From positions 3,286,001 to 3,350,000 of the forward strand of contig NZ_CP119145.1 in the NCBI RefSeq assembly GCF_029167625.1: a stretch of DNA of 64,000 bases. Direction: 5' to 3'. Origin of the DNA: Streptomyces sp. AM 4-1-1. GTDB lineage: Bacteria; Actinomycetota; Actinomycetes; Streptomycetales; Streptomycetaceae. How positions within the stretch are numbered: position 1 is the first letter of the stretch; each line of letters starts with the position of its first letter. Positions 44,525-53,759 of the stretch are shown here, piece after piece. The position numbers and the translations under genes were made by a program. Under the pieces are notes generated by a model that worked only from the letters and a program-made list of their open reading frames with translations, was not told the DNA's origin and ran no database searches.

Positions 44525-47500
44525 TTAGGGCTTGCCGGGCTTCGGCCGGGCGACACGCGGCACCTTTGGCCCCTTCTTGGCCGACGGAGGAACCGGAAGC
44601 AGCCCGCGCTGGGTCAGCTCGTCGATCCCGATCATGGGAGCTTCAGCGACCTCTCTGAGGAGACTCCTTTGCTCGGGCTCAAGCGCAACCAACAAACCAA
44701 GGACGTTCAATAGATTGAGGAGTTCAATCGTATATTCCGAAGGCCACTCCTCGGGCAGAATGTCGTTTAGTGGCGTCTGGCGTTCGACGTCGGGGTTGCG
44801 CTTACGGAAACCGAACCACTTTTTTACGACTTGCACCCCGCCGATCTGGTAGTCCCAAACCTCCGATGTGACGGGGGCGATAGCGCCCGTGCCAAGAGTG
44901 AGGGTGCGTGTGCCAGCATCGTAGAGAATGGCTTCGGGGAATCCCCCAGACCCCTCACCGATAGGCGTCGGGTTCCTAGGCCGGTCACGCTCCGGTAGAC
45001 GCGGCTCTGACTCCGGTCGGCCAGCCGCTGGGTCCGCCCAGCGATCACCGTAGGTGTGCAGCCACACCACACGCTTGCCGACGTTCGCCACCTTCTCCCA
45101 CAGGTCTGCATCTCGGGTTAGAGGGATGCGGACGCCGGGTGCGCTCAGCTGCTGCCGGAAGTACTCGGTATATCCGGAATGTCCGGCGATTCCAGCGATA
45201 TAGGCAAGTAGGTCCTCAGCCGTGACTGGGATGCCGAGCACGCTGGCAAGAGCTTCGAGGAGGCCGGGCGTGATATTCACATGCTGGCCGAGAGGGTCAC
45301 GGTATAGGGGTAGGACGCGCCCACCCTCGGTACCCTTGAAATGGTGCATGTCCGGGATGAGTGCAGTGAAGCTCACCGCGGGGCCCGGACGACCTGATTC
45401 CGAGTGAAGCTCGGAAAGGAACACCTGTCGGTCACTCTTCGTGAACCACAAGGGAGGACGCGGGTAGTCAATGATGCGGCGGTCCGCTATTAGGTGTTGT
45501 CGGTCGAAGGTCATCCGCCCGTACGGTTCCAGCACGGGAATCTGGTTGGTCGCATCTGCGAGGACCTCCCGCCATTCTTGGTTGGGCAGGGGCTGTTCCA
45601 GCTTGTCAGGGCTGCGATCACGAGTGCCCTTCATAAGCGCGGCCTTGCGACTCTTAGGCGCTTTGATCAGAGCCTTCCAGCGATCGTGTAGCGCCTCCCT
45701 ACTAGGGGATATCGGCCAACTGCGGTTGTTCTTATTCCCGGGCGTGGTCCACGGCAACAGCGCGTCCAAGGGTGGCATCATCGCCCAATCCTCGGCCGCC
45801 GCGGGACGGAATGGGTCCGTAAGGACTTCGGAGCAAATTTGCCATGGGCTACCGTCCTTGTGCCCATCCACGCCGAGACCCGCGAGCCAGGCGAATTTTT
45901 CCTCTCGGCGTCCAGCGGGAACGTCCAGCCGTTGCACCGTAGCTGGCAAGTTGGGGTTCGGTGTACCCCTGCGCACGAAGATTGCGATGCAAATCTCCCG
46001 CTTCGCTGTCGGGAACACACGATTCCGTGTGTCGGAATAGGCGCCCTCTGGCGAGAGGCCGATAATCCATCCCTCATCTGCCGACGTGCGCAGGTACCGG
46101 CGCATTCCTGCAGCTCCCTTGCTGTCGAGGAAGCCTGCATTAGTAATGAACGCAACCACTCCTGAGGGGGCGTCAGGATCCCCGTTAGCGGACATCTGAT
46201 CGAATGCCTTCCAGGTGGCCCATGCCCAGAAGTAAACGTAGAGGTTGTCCAGGGCATACCCGGTCCGACCTATGTCGGGCGCGCGGAATCGGTTCAGGAT
46301 CGGAGGGGCCTTATTTTCACCTCCCTCTGCTATCCATCTTCCTTGGCCTGCGGCCTTGGCACCCTTGAGATAGGGCGGATTACCGATGACCACCATCACC
46401 TGCTCTTCGGCCTTGATCTTGTTCGCGGCCTTTCGGTGCTGGGCGATGGCCTCGTAAACAAAACCGAGGCGCTGTTCGACACCCGGGTCGTCGAGGGTGT
46501 CGGCAACGTGCAGGCGGAATGCGTTGTCTACGATCTCCGTCTGGTGGGCCTTGAAGGCATGGCTGAGGCGGAGCTCGGCCACGGCGTACGGGCCGGTCTG
46601 CTTCTCGAAGCCGATGAGACGGCCGGCAAGTTTACGCAGGAGACCTGGCTTGAGGCCGTTGTCGTATTCCTGCTCGATGTCCTTAGCCACACGATTGACG
46701 ATGTTGATCAGAAACGTACCGGTACCGGTGGCAGGATCGACCACGGTTACATCGTCGCTGCCGAAGCCCTTTTCTCGGCCGAGCCGAGTCCGCAGGACCT
46801 GGTCGGTGAAGCCGACCATGAAGCTGACGACCTCATTAGGCGTGTAGTAGATACCAGTCCGCTGTCTGAGTGCCGGGTCGTACGCCCCTAGGAAGCCCTC
46901 ATAGAAGTGGAGGTAAGCGTCACCGGTCTCGTCTTCGAATAGTGCGGAGTCGACTTTGGAGATGACCTCAACCATGACGCCGACCACGCCGCGCAGACCG
47001 TCCAAGGCGTCGTCCGTCATGACCTCGAGCGCCCTACCCATCAGCGAGTGGCTCTTGCCGAGCTTCCTCGCCACCTCCACCAAGGAAAGAGTCTCCAGAT
47101 CAATATTCTCGATCCGGGCTAGCAGTAGTGCGAATGTGAGGGTCTGAGCGTACTGGTCCGCGAAGGACTCTGGCGTCGCGTCCGGAAACAGTAGATCGCG
47201 CCAGTCCTGTGCAAGGAACGTGAAGGTTGCGTTAGCCTCCCCGCGCTCTTCACGGGCAAGTCGCTCCCGAACCTCGTCACGCAGCAATGCGCACAGACCG
47301 GCGATGCGTTTGACCAGGTCGCCGAGGTTCTCCGGCTCTGTTGGTACCCAGCCGAAGAACAGAGCGACGAGCTGCTCGAACCTGTCATCTGCCACGGCCA
47401 GCGCTGCGGTGCCATGGTCCAAGTCGCCGACTAGTCTGGCCGTTGCTCCGATCTGGACCCCCTCCCGGTACAGGGCCCACTCGTAGCCGTCTGTGTAGAG

Positions 47501-47881
47501 GAGATTGGGCAATACCTTGATCTTTTCCCATTGCTCGTGGTCATGGCTGTTGACTGACCACTTCGAAGGGTCAACGCCCTTCCCGGGCGCCTTCAGCTCG
47601 ACATGCCCAATGATCTTGCCCCCGATGGTCATGGCGAAGTCTGGCCGGGCCTTGAGCTTCTTGATCGCGTGTTGGCCGTGTGCAGTCATCCTGACGTTCT
47701 GACGACGGGCCATACCTCGCATGAGGTGCTCCGTAGGGGCTGTCAGCGCCTCTTCTCGGCCACTGCCCCTCCCTCCGACCCCCTGGAGCTTTGCTGAGAC
47801 CTCGCGACCGAACTGCGCGACAAGCTCCGCGACACCTGATGCGGCCCCCGCCCCGTCAGACTGTTTAGCTACATACGACAT
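44525..47881 (-). CDS. Single-chain restriction-modification enzyme (type IIG / ISP-like without helicase)
   Basis: 1118 residues. An N-terminal PD-(D/E)xK nuclease (D81, then E95-x-K97 in [11 protein letters not shown]), a helical linker, an N6-adenine methyltransferase ([12 protein letters not shown] near 380, [10 protein letters not shown] near 500) and a long C-terminal specificity part of the LlaBIII type. No helicase motifs are present. ATG at 47881 has GGGGGCGG upstream; the frame is open to 48028. It lies tail to tail with the ISP gene, 95 bp between stops. An alternative role as a phage-defence methyltransferase (PglX-like) is less likely given the nuclease motif. Confidence 0.85.
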   Translation of the reverse strand: MSYVAKQSDGAGAASGVAELVAQFGREVSAKLQGVGGRGSGREEALTAPTEHLMRGMARRQNVRMTAHGQHAIKKLKARPDFAMTIGGKIIGHVELKAPGKGVDPSKWSVNSHDHEQWEKIKVLPNLLYTDGYEWALYREGVQIGATARLVGDLDHGTAALAVADDRFEQLVALFFGWVPTEPENLGDLVKRIAGLCALLRDEVRERLAREERGEANATFTFLAQDWRDLLFPDATPESFADQYAQTLTFALLLARIENIDLETLSLVEVARKLGKSHSLMGRALEVMTDDALDGLRGVVGVMVEVISKVDSALFEDETGDAYLHFYEGFLGAYDPALRQRTGIYYTPNEVVSFMVGFTDQVLRTRLGREKGFGSDDVTVVDPATGTGTFLINIVNRVAKDIEQEYDNGLKPGLLRKLAGRLIGFEKQTGPYAVAELRLSHAFKAHQTEIVDNAFRLHVADTLDDPGVEQRLGFVYEAIAQHRKAANKIKAEEQVMVVIGNPPYLKGAKAAGQGRWIAEGGENKAPPILNRFRAPDIGRTGYALDNLYVYFWAWATWKAFDQMSANGDPDAPSGVVAFITNAGFLDSKGAAGMRRYLRTSADEGWIIGLSPEGAYSDTRNRVFPTAKREICIAIFVRRGTPNPNLPATVQRLDVPAGRREEKFAWLAGLGVDGHKDGSPWQICSEVLTDPFRPAAAEDWAMMPPLDALLPWTTPGNKNNRSWPISPSREALHDRWKALIKAPKSRKAALMKGTRDRSPDKLEQPLPNQEWREVLADATNQIPVLEPYGRMTFDRQHLIADRRIIDYPRPPLWFTKSDRQVFLSELHSESGRPGPAVSFTALIPDMHHFKGTEGGRVLPLYRDPLGQHVNITPGLLEALASVLGIPVTAEDLLAYIAGIAGHSGYTEYFRQQLSAPGVRIPLTRDADLWEKVANVGKRVVWLHTYGDRWADPAAGRPESEPRLPERDRPRNPTPIGEGSGGFPEAILYDAGTRTLTLGTGAIAPVTSEVWDYQIGGVQVVKKWFGFRKRNPDVERQTPLNDILPEEWPSEYTIELLNLLNVLGLLVALEPEQRSLLREVAEAPMIGIDELTQRGLLPVPPSAKKGPKVPRVARPKPGKP

Positions 47882-48393
47882 CGTCCGCCCCCAACGCAGC
47901 CCTATTAGGTTGACGATCCTACGAGCCGAGTGCGCGGTAGGAAGATAAGCCAGGGCACTCGCCCTTGGGACGTGCCCCTCCTGGCCGGTTGCGACGTCGA
48001 CGCTCTTCCACGCGGTACCACTCAGCACCCTTGCTCACACGCGCCTGCGCCCTCAGTAGCTTCCGCCGTAGCTGCGACTCGCGAGCAGCGGAGCCGCATG
48101 ATGTAGCCAGGCAGGGAAGGGACTCCGACCCAGAGAAGACGACAACGCGTAATCACCTGATCACCCCCTGCCATGATCTGGCAACCCCAAGCAATGTGGC
48201 GCGCGCCGTACCCGAGTCGAGATAGTGGCGCTCAAGCAGCCGCGGACGGTCTCTGACCGAGTGGAACCACTGGTGTCGTGGTTGCAATTCTGGTTGCGTT
48301 CACCGACATACGGCACCGTTCAGAAAGTCCGCCGTAGCATCCCTGCCGCAGGTCAGGACACCTGCGTACATTGCCGAACCCTCAGGCGAACAT
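47882..48393. other. Element right end: promoter of the R-M gene and integrase arm repeats
   Basis: No gene is supported in this ~510-bp stretch. The left part should contain the R-M promoter. GGTTGCAATTC-T-GGTTGCGTTC at 48280-48301 is a near copy of the paired repeats inside attL. A loose GCATCCCTGCCGCAGG segment follows before attR. Confidence 0.5.
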
Positions 48394-48477
48394 TTGGAAA
48401 GCGTGTTGGGGGCAACCCCTCACGAGTTCGAATCTCGTATCCTCCGCCATTGCTCTCACCGGGCAATACGTTGAAGG
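48394..48477 (+). mobile_element. attR core of the integrated element (84-bp direct repeat)
   Basis: Identical to 21325-21408. It begins in what was the anticodon loop of tRNA-Ser and includes the 3' half, CCA and 28 bp beyond, but no 5' half, so it is not a functional tRNA. Marks the right end of the element. Confidence 0.95.
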
Positions 48478-48529
48478 CCCCTGCAATTCGCTGCGGGGGC
48501 CTTCGACATCGGTGATCGCAGTTCTGGTC

Positions 48530-48994
48530 TCAGTCGACCGACTGACAGCGCCTCGGCTCATGTCCCGTGTTCACGGGCTCCCCCGTTCCTCCCTCCCTCC
48601 CGGCCATCGCCTCCCGGTACGCCTCGGGCAGGCCGAGTGCCACGGCCAGGACGAGGTCCCGCTTGTGCGTGATGGTCACGCTGATTTCGTGCAGGTCCAG
48701 GGTGGCCGCCCGGGCGGCGGCCGCACCGGTGAGGCGTACGGCGGGGGCGCCGTCGTCCTCGCGCAGGACGGCCACCTGGCAGGGCCGCACTCCGCCCGCC
48801 ATTCCGGTGCCGAGTACCTTCAGCACCGCCTCCTTGGCCGCGAACCGTCCGGCGAGGAACTCCCGGGCGCGGGCGGGGCCGAAGCTCTCGGCCGTGGCCA
48901 GTTCCTCCGGCGTGTAGACGAAGGAGGTGAACCAGCTCCGGCCGAGCAGCCGATCCAGCTCGCCGAGGTACAGCAGGTCGGCCCCGAGCCACAT
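48530..48994 (-). CDS. Holo-ACP synthase (AcpS-type phosphopantetheinyl transferase) 1
   Basis: 154 residues. GADLLYLGELDRLL keeps the metal Asp of the AcpS GxDxx motif, and EFLAGRFAAKEAVLKVLGTGM is the KEAxxK signature; LDLHEISVTITHKRDLVLAVALG ends the domain, then a ~30-residue polar tail. It would transfer 4'-phosphopantetheine to the cluster's ACPs. Its ATG overlaps the upstream stop (TGATG). Its 3' end lies only 52 bp from attR. Confidence 0.87.
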   Translation of the reverse strand: MWLGADLLYLGELDRLLGRSWFTSFVYTPEELATAESFGPARAREFLAGRFAAKEAVLKVLGTGMAGGVRPCQVAVLREDDGAPAVRLTGAAAARAATLDLHEISVTITHKRDLVLAVALGLPEAYREAMAGREGGTGEPVNTGHEPRRCQSVD

Positions 48995-49809
48995 CACTCG
49001 TCCCTGTCGCCCGCTGCCGTGAACACCGCGAGATGACCGCGGCCGTCGCGCGGGTCCGTGTCGCAGAGCACGACCTTGCGGTACGTGCGCTGCCACCGCT
49101 GCCAGTTCTCGGCGAGCTCCAGCCAGACGCCGGTGCAGTACGTGCCGGGCGGGGCACGGTGGGCGTCCGCGCCCTCCGGCACCGGTACCTCCCCGGCCCA
49201 GGGGCCGAACACGAACAGGGTCCGCCGTGTGCCGTCCTCCCGGGCGCAGGCATCGGCCAGTGACGGCACGGTGGCGACCCGCGCGAGGTTCAGCCCCTGT
49301 CCCTCGCCCGAACGGAGCACCAGCGCCGCCGCCGAGTCGGTCAGCGGGGTGTCGTGCACCAGCGGGAACCTGGTCGGCAGCGTGGTCTGTTCCAGTACCG
49401 CGATGACCACCTCGGCCGCCCGCCCCGCGCGGTGGTACGCGGCAGCGATCCGCAGCGCGGTGAACGGGGCGGCGAGCCCCTGCTGTCCGACGGCGAAGTT
49501 GACCGCCTCGCCCCCCAGGCGCTCGGTGAGGTGGGGGGAGATCGCGGTGAACGGCACCACGTCCGGCAGGGCGTGGGCGACCACCAGCAAGTGCGGTCTG
49601 CTCTCCCGTACCCCGTCGGCTTCGGCGAGCAGGTCCGCGAGCTGCCGGTGGCTCACGTGGGGGCCCCTGCCCAGCAGTTCCTCGTCCGGTTTGATGCCGA
49701 AGGGGCCCAGCAGGTCCCGGAAGTACTCCAGGGCCGCCGTGTCGTCGGCGGGTGCCTCGCCCCTCGGTGCGCGCACCGCGGCGGCCGCTCCTACGGTCAG
49801 GTGTGTCAT
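48994..49809 (-). CDS. KASIII/thiolase-fold protein with Cys replaced by Gln (CLF-like)
   Basis: 271 residues with thiolase-fold character (LLVVAHALPDVVPFTAISPHL, NFAVGQQGLAAPFTALRIAA, DSAAALVLRSGEG). Where KASIII enzymes have the nucleophile in an A-C-x-G-F turn, this reads GQQGLA, so the Cys is a Gln, as in chain-length factors of type II polyketide systems. The C-terminal His/Asn half is short or missing. It is encoded with a Cys-containing KASIII-like protein, separated only by an ACP gene, so a heterodimer is plausible. Overlaps the ACP gene by 4 bp. Confidence 0.6.
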   Translation of the reverse strand: MTHLTVGAAAAVRAPRGEAPADDTAALEYFRDLLGPFGIKPDEELLGRGPHVSHRQLADLLAEADGVRESRPHLLVVAHALPDVVPFTAISPHLTERLGGEAVNFAVGQQGLAAPFTALRIAAAYHRAGRAAEVVIAVLEQTTLPTRFPLVHDTPLTDSAAALVLRSGEGQGLNLARVATVPSLADACAREDGTRRTLFVFGPWAGEVPVPEGADAHRAPPGTYCTGVWLELAENWQRWQRTYRKVVLCDTDPRDGRGHLAVFTAAGDRDE

Positions 49810-50087
49810 GCCGCCACCTGTCCCGCCGTCAGCAGTTTCTCGACGTAGTCGGCGAAGGACCGGATGGTGCGCAGATGGTCGATGTCGAGGGTCTCCGGGT
49901 CGACCGCGGCCCCGGTGCTGTCCTCGACCAGCAGCAGCAGTTCGAGTACGGACGAGGAGTCGAGCCGCAGGTCGTCGAAGAGGCCGGTGTCCTCGGGCAC
50001 CCGCCCGATCTGCCGTCCCAGCACGTCCTCCAGTGCTTCCTCGATGGCCGCGAGGACCTGGTCGCGGCCCGGCGCCGTGTCGTTCAC
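49806..50087 (-). CDS. Acyl carrier protein 1
   Basis: 93 residues. The phosphopantetheine attachment site is DDLRLDSSSVLELLLLVED, with Ser after LD, in a four-helix ACP layout (VLAAIEEALEDVLGRQIGRV at the start and a LRTIRSFADYVEKLL end). GTG at 50087 has AGGAGGG upstream and overlaps the KASIII stop by 4 bp (GTGA). Confidence 0.9.
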   Translation of the reverse strand: MNDTAPGRDQVLAAIEEALEDVLGRQIGRVPEDTGLFDDLRLDSSSVLELLLLVEDSTGAAVDPETLDIDHLRTIRSFADYVEKLLTAGQVAA

Positions 50088-51049
50088 GCGCCGCCCTCCT
50101 TCCGGTGGGTGATCACCATGGCCCCGAAGGTCGCGCCGAGGCCGACCGAGACCAGCACGTAGTGGGCGCCCTCGGTGAGCCGGCCCGCCTCGCGCAGGGT
50201 GGTGTAGTTGACGAACACGTCGGACGCGAAGGTGTGGCTGTAGCGGGGGACGTTCTCCAGGAAGACCCGCTCGGGGGCCACGTCGAGCGCCTTGATGGTC
50301 TGGCGCCAGGCGAGCATGTTGACGTTGTGCGGGATGATCAGCTCGATGTCGTCCAGGGTGAGGCCCGCGTCCGCCACCGCCCGGTTGATCACCTCGGCGA
50401 TCCGGGGCCCGTACTGCTGGCCGAACTCGTTGTTCTGCTCCGCCGTCAGCTCCAGCCACTGGGCGTACTCGCCGAGCGTGCGCGTGGTGAAGGCGTGGAC
50501 CTGGTCCCCCTGTCCGTCGATGGTGACCAGGCAGGCCGCCGCCGCGTCCGCCATGATCGCCGTGTTGGGGATGTGCTGGACGATGGGCGAATAGGCCCGC
50601 TCGCCCGTCACCATCAGGGCGTACGCGCTGTCGTCGCCCTCCGCGCGCAGCAGTTCGCCCACCACGTCGATGGCGCCGAGGCTGGAGACGCACGCCTGGT
50701 GGCTGAGGGCGAACGCCTCGGTTCCGCCTTCGGCGAGCCCCAGTTCGTCCCTGACCACCTGGGCGACGTCCACGTCGGGCGGTGCGACCGCCTGGGTGGT
50801 GTGGGCGTAGACGAGATAGGCCAGCCTGCCGCCCTCGGGCAGCGCCTCCAGCGCGCGCCGCGCCGCGGGCCTCACCAGGTCGAAGAGGCCGATGTCCGGA
50901 TCGAACCGAAGGGTGTCGAGACCGTAGAACTTCCGGAAGACCCCCAGTTCGGCCCGGCGGAGCCCGAGGTGCTCACCCAACTCCTCGATGCGCAGGCTGC
51001 GTTCGGGCAGATGGGATTCGATGCGTTCCAGTGTGGTGTGACCGCCCAT
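50084..51049 (-). CDS. KASIII-like ketosynthase/acyltransferase
   Basis: 321 residues. Nucleophile Cys in ALSHQACVSSLGAIDVV; His in LIIPHNVNMLAW; the position usually occupied by the catalytic Asn reads YSHTFASDVFVNY (His in place of Asn). The rest follows the KASIII plan (VYAHTTQ, AACLVTIDG, VSVGLGATFGAMV). It may load or condense an acyl or aminoacyl group on an ACP, or act as an acyltransferase as some KASIII relatives do. ATG overlaps the methyltransferase stop (TGATG). Confidence 0.82.
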   Translation of the reverse strand: MGGHTTLERIESHLPERSLRIEELGEHLGLRRAELGVFRKFYGLDTLRFDPDIGLFDLVRPAARRALEALPEGGRLAYLVYAHTTQAVAPPDVDVAQVVRDELGLAEGGTEAFALSHQACVSSLGAIDVVGELLRAEGDDSAYALMVTGERAYSPIVQHIPNTAIMADAAAACLVTIDGQGDQVHAFTTRTLGEYAQWLELTAEQNNEFGQQYGPRIAEVINRAVADAGLTLDDIELIIPHNVNMLAWRQTIKALDVAPERVFLENVPRYSHTFASDVFVNYTTLREAGRLTEGAHYVLVSVGLGATFGAMVITHRKEGGA

Positions 51050-51873
51050 CAGCCGACGGCGATCTCTGCGCGGATCAGCCACAGGCGGTTGGCACCGCGC
51101 CTGCTCCTCGGCTGGACCTCGTACGGCCAGCGCCCCTCACCGGCACCGGGAGCGCCGGGCTCGCGCAGGTCCGTCACCTTCCAGCCGTTGCCTTCGATGA
51201 ACTCCTCGGGCTGGTCGGTGCCGAAGATCCACGGCGTGCCGTCGGCCGCGAGCGTGTCCAGGAACGGCTTGGAGAAGGGGCTGCGCAGCAGGGACCGGCC
51301 GAGGATGTCGAAGGAGAGCCGGCTGCCGGGCGCGGACGCGGAGGCCAGCAGCCGCAGCAGACCCGCCGCCTGCTCCTCGGTGAGGAAGAAGGTGAGCGCC
51401 TCGGCGATCCACAGGGTGGGCCGGGAGGCGTCGAAACCGGCGGCCTTCAGGTCCGGCAGCCACTCCCCCGTCAGATCGGCCGGGACCTCGCGGCGGTCCG
51501 TGCGGGGCTCCGCGCCCAGCGCGTCCAGGCGCCTGCGCTTCTCTTCGATGAGCGGGCCGTGGTCCACCTCGTAGACCTTGGTGCCCTCGGGCCACTGGAG
51601 ACGGAAGGCCCGGGTGTCCATGCCCGCGGCGATCAGGACGACCTGCTGGATGTCGGTCTCGGCGAGCGTGGTCCGGATGCTGTCGTCGAGGAACTTGGTA
51701 CGGATGGAGATGAACGGCAGTAGCCCTCCGCCCTGGTAGCGCTCGATGAGGTCGAAACCCTTGGGCGCCGCGAGGTCACGGGCGAGCGGGTCGTGGTAGA
51801 GGGCATCGTCCCGCTCGGATTCCAGCGCTCGCGCGGCGGCCATCCACTGGGCCGTGTAGGAGACTGCGTGCAT
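51049..51873 (-). CDS. SAM-dependent methyltransferase, leucine-carboxyl-methyltransferase (LCM) family
   Basis: 274 residues. The family pattern YTAQWMAAARALES, DPLARDLA, SIRTKFLDDSI, VVLIAAGMDTRAFRLQWPEGTKVYEVD, IAEALTFFLTEEQ and FDILG is complete. Members O-methylate small molecules or carboxylates, fitting a tailoring step. A 340-bp repeat-rich gap separates it from the ACP-fusion gene on its right, so it may have its own promoter. Confidence 0.87.
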   Translation of the reverse strand: MHAVSYTAQWMAAARALESERDDALYHDPLARDLAAPKGFDLIERYQGGGLLPFISIRTKFLDDSIRTTLAETDIQQVVLIAAGMDTRAFRLQWPEGTKVYEVDHGPLIEEKRRRLDALGAEPRTDRREVPADLTGEWLPDLKAAGFDASRPTLWIAEALTFFLTEEQAAGLLRLLASASAPGSRLSFDILGRSLLRSPFSKPFLDTLAADGTPWIFGTDQPEEFIEGNGWKVTDLREPGAPGAGEGRWPYEVQPRSRRGANRLWLIRAEIAVG

Positions 51874-52213
51874 GATTCGCCTCTTCAGGGGTCGGGGTGT
51901 GGTCGGTCACGGCCGGCGGGCCGGGACCGTCGGGGCGGCCGGGGAGGCCGGGAGGTTCGGGGAACCGGGCGCGGTCCGGGAAGGCCGGGGTAGCAGGGCA
52001 GTTCGAGGAGCCGGGAAAGCCCGGGGAGCCCCGGACGGTCCGGGGAGCCCGGGAAAGCCCCGGGAGCCCCGGAAGGCCCGGGGAGCCCGGGAAAGCCCCG
52101 GAAGCCCCGGTAACCCTGGGAGGCCAGGACGGCCGGGAAGCCCAGGAAGGCCGAACGGCCCGGAAGCTCCGGTACGGCCAGGTAGCCCCGGAAGCCCGGG
52201 ACAGCCGGGCAGG
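51874..52213. repeat. Gap with GGAGCCC/GGAAAGCCCC tandem repeats
   Basis: From about 51930 to 52200 the plus strand is a chain of GGCCGGGA, GGGGAGCCCCGGA and GGGAAAGCCCC units; GGGGAGCCCGGGAAAGCCCC occurs exactly at 52042-52061 and 52080-52099. No gene is supported. The part next to 51873 likely holds the promoter or leader of the methyltransferase operon. Confidence 0.65.
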
Positions 52214-52930
52214 TCAGGAGAAGAACGCCTTCTGGATGGTCGCGAGGGACTGGAAGTCCTCGATGTCGATGGCGTCGAAGTCGATCTCGGTGCCGCTGGC
52301 GTCCTCGATCGTGTAGACCAGCTCGACGAAGGAGAGCGAGTCGACCAGTCGGCTCTCGATGATGTTGACGTCCATGGCCAGCTCGGTGCGGTCGGCGTGC
52401 CGCCCGAGTATCCAGTCCCTGACCTTCTCGATTCCGGTGGAGGTGGTGACGGAACTCATGGGTTTCCTCTCAGAGTTGGGTTCTGCGGGTGGTTCGGAAG
52501 GGGTGGCGGGGGCGTGGGCGACCGCCGCGGCGACCGCGACGGCGTAGCCACCGTCGTGGCTGATGCTGACGTCGACCGGGCCGAGCCCGGCGCTGCGGGC
52601 GAGGCGGGCGGCCCGTCCGGTGAGCCGTACGAAGGGCCTGCCACCGGTGCCGCGCAGGATCTGGATGCCGGGCCAGGGCAGCGGTTGCCCGGTGGAGCCG
52701 AACAGCTTGAAGACGGCTTCCTTGGCGGCGATGCGCCCGGCGACGGCCGCCGGGTCGGGCTCGCCGTCGGGGTCCGGGCTCGACTGCGCCAGTTCCTCGT
52801 CGGTGACCATCCGGTGGAGGGCGGGGCCCGACTCGGGGTCGAGCAGGGCGGGAATCCGGGAGAGCGGGACGATGTCGACGCCGATGCGGGGCAGTGCGGC
52901 GGCGATCGCCGGCGCGGGATCAGCCCGCAT
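52214..52930 (-). CDS. AcpS-type phosphopantetheinyl transferase fused to an acyl carrier protein
   Basis: 238 residues in one uninterrupted frame. Residues 1-~148 are an Acp[16 protein letters not shown] and [15 protein letters not shown], ending [20 protein letters not shown] ~20-residue Pro/Glu/Ser linker leads to an ACP with attachment site [18 protein letters not shown]. The ACP begins with an internal ATG at 52459 preceded by AGAGGAAA, so free ACP (81 residues, 52214-52459) may also be made. The start at 52930 overlaps the ligase gene by 11 bp. A sequencing error that removed a stop codon is the alternative explanation. Confidence 0.8.
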   Translation of the reverse strand: MRADPAPAIAAALPRIGVDIVPLSRIPALLDPESGPALHRMVTDEELAQSSPDPDGEPDPAAVAGRIAAKEAVFKLFGSTGQPLPWPGIQILRGTGGRPFVRLTGRAARLARSAGLGPVDVSISHDGGYAVAVAAAVAHAPATPSEPPAEPNSERKPMSSVTTSTGIEKVRDWILGRHADRTELAMDVNIIESRLVDSLSFVELVYTIEDASGTEIDFDAIDIEDFQSLATIQKAFFS

Positions 52931-53759
52931 CGACGGCCGCCGCCCGTACGGCGTCCGCCGCGGCGTCCAGGTCGTCGTCGAAGTGCTCGGACAGTACGGC
53001 CAGCCAGCGCTCCAGGCCGAAGGCGACACAGGAGGTGAAGGCGTGCTCGCCGGAGGCGAGGGTGATACCGCAGCGTTCACCGAAGAAGTTGCGGTGGGTG
53101 TTGACCGAAGCGATGGCCAGGTCGCCGTACTGGAACTCGTACTTGACCGGGCTGAGTTTGGCCAGCAGGGCGCGGGCACCGTCGTTCTTGAAGAACGGGT
53201 CGGTGGCCGCCTCCTTGGCGAGACCGATTCCGAGCGCGTCGGAGAAGGCCAGGATGCGTTCGGTGGAGCGGGCGATGACCCGCTGGGTGTGTTCGTACGT
53301 GCCCAGGGCGACGATCTCGCGCATCTGGAAGCTGGCCAGGCGCCGCAGTCCCCCGTAGTGGTCCTCGTTGCGGAAGCACCGGTTGACCAGGGTCACCAGG
53401 GTGTCGTCGGCGACCCGGCCGCCTTCGTGGAAGAGGTAGGCGCCGTAGCAGGTGGCGTGCGGCAGGCCGTAACGCGCCTCGCGCAGCTGGGCCCGGTCGA
53501 ACGCGCCGCCCAGCGGCTTGGCGTCACCGGCCTCCAGGTCCAGTGAGCCGGCCACCCACGCCAGGTGCGGGAAGTTGTCGTAGACGTCGAACTTCTCCAG
53601 GTCGGTGACCGGGTACAACGGCGGAGGGCTGATCTCGTCGGCCCCCGCGGCGAGTCCCCAGCCGGCGAACGTCCGGTCCAGCTCCCTGAGCAGCCGGGTC
53701 GCCCCGGGCCCGAGGATCGCCAGGGCCTGTTCGCCCCCGCTGCCGGTCAGCCGGTTCAT
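52920..53759 (-). CDS. Amino acid--[carrier protein] ligase (class II aminoacyl-tRNA-synthetase-like)
   Basis: 279 residues. It resembles the seryl-tRNA-synthetase-derived aa:CP ligases that charge carrier proteins instead of tRNA. Motif 2 is RCFRNEDHYGGLRRLASFQMREI, motif 3 AFGLERW. Zinc ligands of the archaeal-SerRS type appear as Cys in ATCYGAY, Glu in FQMREI and Cys in FTSCVAFG. The tRNA-binding arm is absent. It should activate a small amino acid with ATP and load it on one of the cluster's ACPs. It overlaps the diiron gene by 4 bp. Confidence 0.85.
   Translation of the reverse strand: MNRLTGSGGEQALAILGPGATRLLRELDRTFAGWGLAAGADEISPPPLYPVTDLEKFDVYDNFPHLAWVAGSLDLEAGDAKPLGGAFDRAQLREARYGLPHATCYGAYLFHEGGRVADDTLVTLVNRCFRNEDHYGGLRRLASFQMREIVALGTYEHTQRVIARSTERILAFSDALGIGLAKEAATDPFFKNDGARALLAKLSPVKYEFQYGDLAIASVNTHRNFFGERCGITLASGEHAFTSCVAFGLERWLAVLSEHFDDDLDAAADAVRAAAVDAG

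Larger units (their letters stand above)
21325..48477. mobile_element. Integrative mobilizable element in tRNA-Ser carrying CBASS and R-M genes
   Basis: A ~27-kb island bounded by the 84-bp repeats. Backbone: tyrosine integrase, excisionase, XRE repressor, DnaB-like protein, DUF2637 membrane protein, MobC and a relaxase, with repeat-rich ori/oriT candidates. Cargo: a type III CBASS operon on the left, a radical-SAM/nucleotide-type module in the middle, and two giant restriction-modification genes on the right. No FtsK/TraB-like translocase or type IV secretion gene is visible, so conjugation would need a helper. The integrase is 4.3 kb from attL, which is unusual. Confidence 0.85.

Noticed and set aside
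21325..48477. Self-transmissible AICE
   Set aside because: No TraB/FtsK-like translocase or type IV secretion genes are visible between the att sites; mobC and relaxase alone indicate mobilization by a helper.
48394..48480. Second tRNA-Ser gene
   Set aside because: Only the 3' half is present; the acceptor 5' strand, D-arm and the 5' part of the anticodon stem are missing, so it is the attR scar.
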